From the NCBI GenBank assembly GCA_016208525.1, contig JACQYJ010000187.1, positions 1 to 12,475 of the forward strand: a DNA stretch of 12,475 nucleotides, given 5' to 3'. Position numbers and translations under genes: made by a program. Below, in pieces: positions 7,961 through 12,475 of this stretch. How positions within the stretch are numbered: the first letter of the stretch is position 1; every line of letters starts with the position of its first letter. The DNA comes from Deltaproteobacteria bacterium (GTDB lineage: Bacteria > Desulfobacterota > JAENJC01). The notes below the pieces were generated by a model that ran no database searches, was not told the DNA's origin, and saw nothing but the letters and a program-made list of their open reading frames with translations.

Positions 7961-8013
7961 CCCAATTACTGTTTTAAATCTTTCTCAGCGTCTCTGCGTC
8001 TCAGCGGTTCAGC

Positions 8014-8508
8014 TCAGGCCCTCTTAACCCTTAATGAATGTTCCTTGTCAATCTTCTCCTGTAGCTTCATGATCCCATATATAAGCGCCTCCGGGCATGG
8101 GGGGCAACCCGGGACATATACGTCCACCGGGACGATCTCATCCACACCCTGAACAACTGAATATGTGTCAAATATATTCCCCGTATTTGCGCAGCTACCC
8201 ATTGATATCACATAACGCGGCTCAGGCATCTGGTCATAAACAGCCCTTAACGCAGGGGCCATCTTCTTTGTTACAGTCCCTGCAACTATCATTAAATCCG
8301 ACTGCCTGGGGGTCCCCCTGAAAACCTCTGCCCCGAACCTCGATATATCATATCTTGCGGAGACCATTGCTATCATCTCTATGGCGCAACATGCGAGACC
8401 GAAGGTCATGGGCCACAGGGACGAACGCCGAGACCAGTTTATGACCTTCTCCGCAGAGGTAACCATGACATTATCGCCAAGCTTGCCGAGTGCCTGTTCT
8501 ATTCCCAT
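8014..8508 (-). CDS. nuoB: NADH-quinone oxidoreductase subunit B (PSST homologue)
   Basis: NuoB holds iron-sulfur cluster N2, the last electron carrier before quinone. With the start at 8508 the protein has 164 residues and begins MGIEQALGKLGDN. The four N2 ligands are visible: the adjacent pair C40-C41 in FGLACCAIEM, C106 in GSCANTGN and C135 in PGCPPCPEA. AAGGGG seven bases upstream supports this start; an in-frame ATG at 8529 would add MEERGAG but has no ribosome binding site. The start overlaps the end of nuoA by ten bases, so translation is probably coupled. With NuoI missing from the cluster, the protein that delivers electrons to N2 is not apparent here. Confidence 0.97.
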   Translation of the reverse strand: MGIEQALGKLGDNVMVTSAEKVINWSRRSSLWPMTFGLACCAIEMIAMVSARYDISRFGAEVFRGTPRQSDLMIVAGTVTKKMAPALRAVYDQMPEPRYVISMGSCANTGNIFDTYSVVQGVDEIVPVDVYVPGCPPCPEALIYGIMKLQEKIDKEHSLRVKRA

Positions 8509-8852
8509 TCCAGCGCCCCTTTCTTCCATACATAGACAAGGCCTATCAGAAGGATAGCGATGAATACGCCCATCTCAATGAGCCCAAACATCCCGAGCCT
8601 CTTAAATACGACGGCCCATGGGATCATGAATACACCTTCAATATCAAATATAATGAAGAGCATGGCTATGATATAAAATTTTATAGGAAACCTCTCCCAC
8701 GTATTGCCGACAGGCGGCATACCGCATTCATATGGGGACAGTTTTTCTCTGTAAGGGTTTTTAGGCCCTATAAGGTGTGATGCGAGGATGGTGCCGAATG
8801 CAAACGCCACTGCAAGGACAAAGAGGGCTAATATTGGTAGGTAGTCTATCAT
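8499..8852 (-). CDS. nuoA: NADH-quinone oxidoreductase subunit A
   Basis: NuoA is a three-helix membrane subunit at the junction of the membrane and peripheral arms. The 117-residue protein has the typical loop NPYREKLSPYECGMPPVGNT, with the cysteine near the quinone site, followed by FYIIAMLFIIFDIEGVFMIPW. TAGGGGAAC seven bases upstream of the ATG is a strong ribosome binding site. It is the first gene of the operon, preceded by a recognisable promoter, and overlaps nuoB by ten bases. Confidence 0.97.
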   Translation of the reverse strand: MIDYLPILALFVLAVAFAFGTILASHLIGPKNPYREKLSPYECGMPPVGNTWERFPIKFYIIAMLFIIFDIEGVFMIPWAVVFKRLGMFGLIEMGVFIAILLIGLVYVWKKGALEWE

Positions 8853-8930
8853 GTCGTTCCCCTAATTAAGATTATTTAAGATCAATCGGGAAATCGGCCT
8901 GCATCATGCCCTTGGCCATAAAGTTCGATT

Positions 8931-8959
8931 AAGATAATTTAACTTTTCCTTTTTGTCAA
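8931..8959 (-). promoter_or_regulatory. Sigma-70-type promoter of the nuo operon
   Basis: On the minus strand TTGACA (8959-8954), a perfect -35, is followed after exactly 17 bases by TATCTT (8936-8931), a four-of-six match to the -10 box. Transcription would begin near 8924 and give a 5' leader of about 70 bases before nuoA. The position, in the divergent gap between nuoA and the plus-strand NusG-domain gene, fits. No equally good plus-strand promoter was seen in this gap. Confidence 0.7.
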
Positions 8960-9062
8960 GGAGAAAAAGGTTGATTGTTCGTTAGAAATTATCGGCATGC
9001 GCTGGCATTTAAAGAGATAAACTCCTTGATAGGAGATGCCCATTCTGCTATCCTCTTAAAAC

Positions 9063-9422
9063 ATGTTCACAATCGCCGACAAGGGACTCATCGCTTTTCT
9101 TGCCATTCTTACCATCTTCAGTTACTCCATGGCAAGTGGTGGAAGGCAGGGGGTGGAGATCAGGATAGAGGCTGGCGGGAAGCAAGTCGGAACGCACCTG
9201 CTCAGAAAGGACAGCGTTTTTGATGTAAAAGGCGCTCTTGGGACCAGCAGGATATCCATCAGGAGCAACAAGGCCTCATTTTTGTCATCCCCATGCAGGA
9301 ACAAGGTATGCGTCCACCAGGGTGAGATCGGCAAGAACGGCCAGATGGCTGCATGCCTACCCAACAAGGTTGTAATAAGGGCGCTGGGAGGCGATGGGGA
9401 TTATGACGCAGTTACACGCTGA
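9063..9422 (+). CDS. NusG domain II-containing membrane-anchored protein
   Basis: This 119-residue protein has one N-terminal hydrophobic segment (about 8-24) and then a small beta-rich domain outside the membrane, resembling the NusG domain II family (PF07009, formerly DUF1312). The family hallmark SPCRNKVCVHQGEIGKNGQM with C78, C83 and H85, followed by C98 in AACLPNKVVIRALG, is intact. The cysteine/histidine pattern suggests metal or redox binding, but no function is established. It is the first in-frame ATG after a stop at 9057. There is no clear ribosome binding site, which is unusual. It overlaps the next gene, a Gx transporter family protein; the two families are often adjacent in bacteria. 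Confidence 0.85.
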   Translation: MFTIADKGLIAFLAILTIFSYSMASGGRQGVEIRIEAGGKQVGTHLLRKDSVFDVKGALGTSRISIRSNKASFLSSPCRNKVCVHQGEIGKNGQMAACLPNKVVIRALGGDGDYDAVTR

Positions 9423-9957
9423 AAATGGATCAGACCTTGAAAGGGTGAGGAGGAACACCCATCTGGCGCTCCTCGTGGCCCTGGCATCCGCTGTCCATAC
9501 CATAGAGGCCGCTATTCCTACCCCGGCGCCCTGGCTCAAGTTCGGGCTTGCCAATATTCTCACCATAACCGCAATATCCTTGTACGACTTCTGGGCAGGG
9601 TTAATAGTGGCCTTCCTCAGGGTAATGGTAGGTTCCCTGATAATAGGGACGTTCCTTACCCCATCCTTCTTCATAGGTCTTTCCGGCGGGATAGCCAGCG
9701 CAGTAGTAATGGGGGTATCTTACAGGTTTTTCAAAGGCATCTTTAGCCTTGTCGGGATAAGCGTCCTCGGGGCATACGCAAGCAATCTGGCCCAGGTTGT
9801 TACGGTTTACGCCCTGTTCATAAGACACTCGGAGATATTCATGCTCCTGCCGGTATTCCTGGGTTTCGGGCTTGCAACAGGCATCGTAAACGGCATAGGA
9901 GGGGAGTTCCTCGTTAGGCATATAAAGAGGCTCCCCGCCTTCAGGTCTGTTGTATGA
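9394..9957 (+). CDS. Gx transporter family protein (heptaprenyl diphosphate synthase component I family)
   Basis: This 187-residue hydrophobic protein matches the Gx transporter family (PF07456). After a short polar N-terminus it has several predicted membrane segments and the family motif PAPWLKFGLANI at 44-55. It resembles small-molecule-binding membrane components; the old name, heptaprenyl diphosphate synthase component I, comes from its common neighbourhood with polyprenyl synthases, and the substrate is unknown. It overlaps the NusG-domain gene by 29 bases. ATG at 9394 has GGGAGG only two bases before it; ATG at 9403 is a realistic alternative. The last 96 codons are present again downstream, beyond the toxin-antitoxin genes. 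At its stop, ATGA begins an 11-codon frame (9954-9989), possibly the remains of a coupled downstream gene. Confidence 0.88.
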   Translation: MGIMTQLHAENGSDLERVRRNTHLALLVALASAVHTIEAAIPTPAPWLKFGLANILTITAISLYDFWAGLIVAFLRVMVGSLIIGTFLTPSFFIGLSGGIASAVVMGVSYRFFKGIFSLVGISVLGAYASNLAQVVTVYALFIRHSEIFMLLPVFLGFGLATGIVNGIGGEFLVRHIKRLPAFRSVV

Positions 9958-9984
9958 AAATTACTTTTCGGGCCTCGCTTATGA

Positions 9985-10038
9985 GATAAAGGACCCCTGA
10001 CTTGACTCCCTTTATCCTGTTTGATATTCTTTGCAAAG
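9985..10038 (+). promoter_or_regulatory. Promoter and candidate operators of the first toxin-antitoxin module
   Basis: TTGACT (10002-10007) is followed after 17 bases by TATTCT (10025-10030), a plausible sigma-70 promoter. The inverted repeat GATAAAGG (9985-9992) and CCTTTATC (10009-10016) brackets the -35 box, and a perfect ten-base palindrome CTTTGCAAAG (10029-10038) covers the end of the -10 and the start region. Ribbon-helix-helix antitoxins bind such repeats to repress their own operon, so these are candidate operators. GGAGGTGAG at 10062-10070 is the ribosome binding site of the antitoxin. Confidence 0.55.
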
Positions 10039-10073
10039 TAAGTTGGACTTTTTGAATTACTGGAGGTGAGCAG

Positions 10074-10268
10074 ATGAAGGCGATATGCACGGAAGTACCG
10101 GACCGGATGTACGGGGAGGTGAAGTCACTTGTAAACAGCGGCTGGTTTCGAAACGAAGATGATCTTATTTTAGAGGCCCTTCGACGTTTTCTGGATACCC
10201 ATAAAGTTGAACTGATGGAGCAGTATATCCGTGAAGATGTAGAATGGGGTCTGCATGGAAAAGATTAA
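10074..10268 (+). CDS. Ribbon-helix-helix (CopG-like) antitoxin
   Basis: This 64-residue protein looks like a short ribbon-helix-helix DNA-binding antitoxin. A beta strand (KAICTEVPDRMY) is followed by two helices (GEVKSLVNSG, then NEDDLILEALRRFLDTHK), and an acidic C-terminal tail, YIREDVEWGLHGKD, would wrap the toxin. A strong GGAGGTG lies six bases before the ATG. Its last 14 bases overlap the start of the following toxin gene, typical of type II modules with coupled translation. It probably neutralises the DUF3368 toxin and represses the shared promoter. The precise antitoxin family cannot be fixed by eye. Confidence 0.8.
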   Translation: MKAICTEVPDRMYGEVKSLVNSGWFRNEDDLILEALRRFLDTHKVELMEQYIREDVEWGLHGKD

Positions 10269-10776
10269 AGGGTATAATGCTGCGGTTTGTGATGCAGGCC
10301 CCGTTATCCACCTTGATGAATTGGGAAGTTTAGACCTCTTGTCCGATTTTCATCCACTGCTGATTTCAAAGACTGTTCAGTCGGAAATAATTAAACACAG
10401 GCCAACGGCATTAAAAAGTGCCGGATTTAAAATAAAACTCGTTGATCTAATCGCACCCCAGGGGCCGCGCCTGTCAGTCCTTTCCAAAGCTCTTTCACTT
10501 GATCAAGGTGAACTGGAATCATTATCAGTTGCGCAGGAAATGCCCGGTGTCTTTTTTCTTACAGACGATGCGGCGGCACGTCTTGCAGGGGAAGAGCTTG
10601 GATGTAAGGTGCATGGAACCATAGGCATTATTTTGAGGGCGATTCGTAATAAGATGAAAACTCCGCAGGAGGTTGTTGGGCTGCTCAATCAGATTCCGAG
10701 TAAAACAACACTTTTCTTGAGACCGGCATTATTAGAAGAGATTACTCAGAAGGTTAAAAAGGAATATTCTTTATAG
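10255..10776 (+). CDS. PIN-like toxin, DUF3368 family
   Basis: This 173-residue protein has the pattern of DUF3368 proteins, PIN-fold relatives of VapC ribonucleases. It shows CDAGPVIHL with D13, VQSEI with E44, LDQGELES with D83/E86, and FLTDDAAARLAGEELG with D104/D105, followed by VHGTIGIILRAI. These acidic residues would hold the magnesium ions of an RNase site. DUF3368 toxins pair with small antitoxins, as here. The last codons and the stop (TCT TTA TAG) fall inside the partial Gx gene copy that begins at about 10767, so the C-terminus may have been set by the rearrangement; the length is nevertheless near normal. Activity is inferred from the family, not shown. Confidence 0.82.
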   Translation: MEKIKGYNAAVCDAGPVIHLDELGSLDLLSDFHPLLISKTVQSEIIKHRPTALKSAGFKIKLVDLIAPQGPRLSVLSKALSLDQGELESLSVAQEMPGVFFLTDDAAARLAGEELGCKVHGTIGIILRAIRNKMKTPQEVVGLLNQIPSKTTLFLRPALLEEITQKVKKEYSL

Positions 10777-11057
10777 GTCTTTCCGGCGGGATAGCCAGCG
10801 CAGTAGTAATGGGGGTATCGCACAGGTTTTTCAAAGGCATCTTTAGCCTTGTCGGGATAAGCGTCCTTGGGGCATACGCAAGCAACCTTGCTCAGGTTGT
10901 TACGGTCTACGCCCTGTTCATAAGACACTCGGAGATATTCATGCTCCTGCCGGTATTCCTGGGTTTCGGACTTGCAACAGGCATCGTAAACGGGATAGGA
11001 GGGGAGTTCCTCGTTGGGCATATAATGAGGCTCCCTGCGTTCAGAGAGGTTGTTTGA
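10767..11057 (+). pseudogene. Partial duplicate of the Gx transporter gene (3' half only)
   Basis: This stretch aligns without gaps to 9667-9957 at a constant distance of 1100 bp, with about 19 differences in 291 bases. It keeps the reading frame for residues 92-187 of the Gx protein but lacks the first half, so it cannot make a full transporter. Thirteen of 17 changed codons are silent; the amino-acid changes are Y to H, R to G, K to M and S to E, three of them in the last dozen residues. An in-frame ATG at 10809 could give an 82-residue fragment. The first bases double as the end of the toxin gene. After its stop, a frame at 11055-11099 (ending EKVEEEMAK) may be the trace of another gene. 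Confidence 0.85.
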
Positions 11058-11152
11058 TATTCACAGAAGTTTGAGTGAAAAGGTTGAAGAGGAGATGGCA
11101 AAGTAGGGTTGCAAATCTAATATCTTGTAGAACTTAAAAATATAGGAGGGAA

Positions 11153-11377
11153 ATGACAATGACAACGCCGGTAGAACTGGTTCATCAGATCGAAAAACTG
11201 CCACCCAGAGAGAGAGTAAGAATCGTAGATATCGTTATGCGTGATGTAATACGTCCCGATGCCGATATTGATAAGGTATGGGCGCAAGAGGCTTTGAGAC
11301 GATGGGACGCCTATAAAAAAGGAAAAGTTAAGCCGGTTCCCTATGAAGAAGTAATGTCCAAGTATAAAAAATCATGA
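11153..11377 (+). CDS. Addiction module antitoxin (putative addiction module component family)
   Basis: This 74-residue protein matches the small antitoxin family often named addiction module component (PF09720/TIGR02574). It begins with a helical segment, ELVHQIEKLPPRERVRIVD, and carries the conserved tail pattern VWAQEALRRWDAYKKGKVKP then YEEVMSKYK. AGGAGG at 11144-11149 is three bases from the ATG at 11153 and nine from a second ATG at 11159, so the true start may be the second. Its stop overlaps the start of the following ParE-type toxin (ATGA), which shows coupled expression. The gap from the partial Gx copy to this gene (11058-11152) holds no clear promoter. Confidence 0.85.
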   Translation: MTMTTPVELVHQIEKLPPRERVRIVDIVMRDVIRPDADIDKVWAQEALRRWDAYKKGKVKPVPYEEVMSKYKKS

Positions 11378-11670
11378 AGCTATCTCTCTTGCCTTTGGCT
11401 CAAGCGGAGCTTGATGATGCCTTTTCATGGTATGAGGAACAGGCCGGCGGCCTTGGATATGAATTTCTCGATGAGTTAGATCAATCAGTGCGACTTATTG
11501 CTTCTTTTCCGGAGGCGTTTGAGCAGATAGAGGATGCCGTGAGGCGTTGCCTTGTCAACCGATTCCCTTATGGAGTTATTTACGGCATTGACGGAGTAGA
11601 GGTAGTCGTTATTGCGGTTGCCCATTTGAAGAGAGAGCCAAATTACTGGATAGATAGAAAGAGGTTCTGA
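11374..11670 (+). CDS. Type II toxin, RelE/ParE family
   Basis: This 98-residue protein is a RelE/ParE superfamily toxin. The N-terminus LLPLAQAELDDAFSWYEEQA gives the strand and long helix of the fold. The core has RRCLVNRFPYGVIYGID (57-73), and the C-terminal strand and tail VVVIAVAHLKREPNYWIDR (77-95) carry the histidine, arginine and aromatic residues common to the ParE-like group. Whether it acts on ribosome-bound mRNA like RelE or on gyrase like ParE cannot be told from sequence. It overlaps the antitoxin gene by four bases. The antitoxin/ParE pairing is a frequent one, which supports both assignments. Confidence 0.88.
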   Translation: MKLSLLPLAQAELDDAFSWYEEQAGGLGYEFLDELDQSVRLIASFPEAFEQIEDAVRRCLVNRFPYGVIYGIDGVEVVVIAVAHLKREPNYWIDRKRF

Positions 11671-11688
11671 GCATCATCTATTTTTGTC

Positions 11689-11713
11689 ATTCCCGCATTG
11701 TTTAAGCGGGAAT
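11689..11713. repeat. ATTCCCGC/GCGGGAAT dispersed hairpin
   Basis: ATTCCCGC (11689-11696) and GCGGGAAT (11706-11713) form a perfect eight-base stem with a nine-base loop, within the phrase GTCATTCCCGC...GCGGGAATCCAG, a very common dispersed bacterial repeat. It lies 18 bases after the ParE-type toxin stop. It lacks a following T-run on the plus strand, so a terminator role is unproven. Confidence 0.75.
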
Positions 11714-11726
11714 CCAGAAGTAACTT

Positions 11727-11900
11727 ATGCCGAGAATAAACGAAGCCACAGATACGTATTTAAAGGTCATTGAAGAGTTAAGCAAGCTCGGCAGGAGGCG
11801 GGAGATAGCTTGGGGAGTATGCCTTGAGCGCCCTCCTTTTCCCTCGCCCCTTGCGGGAGAGGGGCAGGGTGAGGGGCAACTGGCATGTCCCCCCTCTTAA
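11727..11900 (+). pseudogene. Possible gene remnant running into GC-rich repeats
   Basis: An open frame from ATG at 11727 reads MPRINEATDTYLKVIEELSK followed by LGRRREIAWGVCLE, an ordinary-looking helical protein start. It then enters the GC-rich hairpin repeat at 11841, where it becomes proline- and glycine-rich (57 residues in all). I do not recognise the family. The simplest reading is the first 34 or so codons of a gene cut off by a repeat insertion or deletion. There is no clear ribosome binding site, so it may be chance. Confidence 0.3.
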
Positions 11901-11910
11901 GATAAGGGGG
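11841..11910. repeat. Two adjacent GC-rich dispersed hairpins
   Basis: At 11841-11875 CCCTCGCCCC pairs with GGGGCAGGG and GAGGG around TTGCGGGAGA. At 11889-11910 CCCCCCTCTTA pairs with TAAGGGGG. Both are types of repeat widely scattered in intergenic DNA of many bacteria. From here to 11970 nothing else is recognisable. Confidence 0.65.
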
Positions 11911-11976
11911 TCAGGGGGCGTTAAGAAGGGGCCAGGCAGTTTTACAGGCGGAAACACAAGGCGGGTGGCGGGTTTA

Positions 11977-12001
11977 AAATAAACATCTGTCCCGTTTATT
12001 T
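11977..12001. repeat. AAATAAAC/GTTTATTT hairpin
   Basis: AAATAAAC (11977-11984) and GTTTATTT (11994-12001) form a perfect eight-base stem with the loop ATCTGTCCC. No gene runs into it on either strand, so its role is unknown. The A/T-rich stretch from 12002 to 12124 contains nothing I recognise. Confidence 0.5.
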
Positions 12002-12158
12002 CAAGGGCCGTTTTTATAAGAAAGTTCAATACACTATTCCGTAGAAATTATAAATTCCCATAAAAGAAAGTTTAATTGTTGATTTTTTGCCACATATCAT
12101 GGGACAAGACAATACATTATATATGAGGGTCTTGCAAAACTCTAAAAACAGGTCATTT

Positions 12159-12336
12159 GAGCCTCTTGCAAAACTCTAAGAAACGCAGTTTTGTCATTTC
12201 GACCAGCGGGAGTTAACTTCAGCCGGGGATTTTTTTATCCCGTAGAAACAGGTCTTCAGACCTGTTAACATGGCTGAAGCCATGTTTCTACAACTTCGTT
12301 CGGAATGACACAAAAGGGGACTTTTGCAAGAGGCTC
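12159..12336. mobile_element. 178-bp MITE with perfect 15-bp terminal inverted repeats and ATTT target duplication
   Basis: The element begins GAGCCTCTTGCAAAA (12159-12173) and ends with its exact reverse complement TTTTGCAAGAGGCTC (12322-12336). ATTT occurs directly on both sides (12155-12158 and 12337-12340). The homologous site in copy 1 reads GGTCATTTAAAAACC with a single ATTT, so the insertion and its four-base target duplication can be read directly. Inside is a second inverted pair (TTTTGTCATTTCGA at 12189 and an imperfect complement ending CACAAAA at 12315), then a compact double hairpin. It has no coding capacity, so it would need a transposase from elsewhere in the genome. Confidence 0.85.
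12242..12291. other. Three-way-junction palindrome inside the 178-bp element
   Basis: GTAGA (12242-12246) and TCTAC (12287-12291) close a structure holding two hairpins: ACAGGTCT-TC-AGACCTGT (12248-12265) and AACATGGCT-GA-AGCCATGTT (12267-12286). Each stem is perfect with a two-base gap at the tip. The fold could form as a cruciform in DNA or a cloverleaf-like arm in RNA. Confidence 0.8.
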
Positions 12337-12475
12337 ATTTAAAAACCATTTTTACCACAAAGTACACAAAGAACACGAAGGAAAATCAAAATATAGAGGC
12401 ATTTGAAGCCTTTTCTTTAACTTTGTGTCCTTCGTGCCCTTTGTGGTTAAATATATGAAGCATTTTGAAAGAGGC

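Larger units (their letters stand above)
7650..8010. repeat. Outer CCGCAGAG-type inverted repeat split by an inserted element
   Basis: The left arm (about 7650-7680, ACCGCAGAGGCGC then GGGGCACAGAAAA) is an imperfect reverse complement of the right arm (about 7978-8010, TTTCTCAGCGTCTCTGCG then TCTCAGCGGTT). The two arms are separated by the 265-bp element at 7696-7960. The layout suggests an older folded repeat in the nuoB-nuoC gap that was later interrupted. It belongs to the same general style as the CACAGAG repeat at the left window edge. Confidence 0.6.
12125..12475. mobile_element. 171-bp MITE-like element, copy 2 (interrupted; runs to the window edge)
   Basis: This copy begins GAGGGTCTTGCAAAAC at 12125 and continues to GAAAGAGGC at the last base; two bases (TC) are missing at the edge by comparison with copy 1. 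Removing the 182 bp made of the inner element plus one ATTT leaves the same sequence as copy 1 with a single 94-bp unit. Identity over this length points to recent spread or recent recombination. It carries no open reading frame of note. Confidence 0.75.

Noticed and set aside
9036..9059. Short leader peptide before the NusG-domain gene
   Set aside because: AGGAG touches the ATG with no spacing, and seven codons without pattern are not convincing.
9601..11021. Two similar minus-strand frames (9601-9921 and 10746-11021) that look like a paralogous protein pair
   Set aside because: Their similarity is only the antisense image of the duplicated Gx transporter segment.
11689..11713. Rho-independent terminator after the ParE-type toxin
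   Set aside because: The stem is good but there is no T-run after it in the direction of the gene; it fits a common dispersed repeat better.
11778..12029. 83-codon minus-strand frame in the repeat-rich region
   Set aside because: It runs through GC-rich hairpins and an inverted repeat and shows no protein-like conservation pattern.

Overview
The window is dominated by a long minus-strand respiratory operon, read from about 8.95 kb leftward to the left edge. It encodes nine subunits of proton-pumping NADH:quinone oxidoreductase (complex I) in the order nuoA, nuoB, nuoC, nuoD, nuoH, nuoJ, nuoK, nuoL, nuoM. NuoC and NuoD are separate proteins. The NADH-dehydrogenase module genes nuoE, nuoF and nuoG are absent, and nuoI is missing from its usual place between nuoH and nuoJ. 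nuoN would be expected past the left edge. A good sigma-70-type promoter (TTGACA, 17 nt, TATCTT) precedes nuoA. Gene content, the separate nuoC/nuoD and the many small intergenic repeats suggest an environmental, probably anaerobic Gram-negative bacterium, for example of the Nitrospirota or Desulfobacterota type. That placement is inference; no marker gene fixes it.

The spaces between nuo genes hold an unusual collection of small repeats, a different kind at each gap: a TAAGGT array and its degenerate inverse (nuoM/nuoL), ACGTCT-type repeats (nuoL/nuoK), GYGAGCC plus TTACTGTTTACGG repeats (nuoJ/nuoH), a GGGGACA-type inverted repeat (nuoH/nuoD), and a 386-bp nested repeat block (nuoC/nuoB). 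The last block contains a 171-bp mobile-looking element, enlarged by a 94-bp internal tandem duplication.

To the right, on the plus strand, lie a membrane-anchored NusG-domain-II protein and a Gx transporter family membrane protein (heptaprenyl diphosphate synthase component I family). The two overlap and probably form one transcription unit. Next come two toxin-antitoxin modules of different families: a ribbon-helix-helix antitoxin with a PIN-like DUF3368 toxin, and an addiction-module antitoxin with a RelE/ParE toxin. Between the modules is a second, partial copy of the Gx gene (last 96 codons, about 93% identical, most differences silent). It begins inside the last codons of the PIN toxin, so the first module is bracketed by homologous DNA.

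The last 800 bp carry no convincing gene and are a graveyard of dispersed repeats. The clearest observation of the window is here. A 178-bp terminal-inverted-repeat element sits inside a second copy of the 171-bp element, flanked by a 4-bp ATTT duplication, and the copy between nuoB and nuoC preserves the empty target site. The two elements share similar ends, so they probably use the same, unseen transposase.
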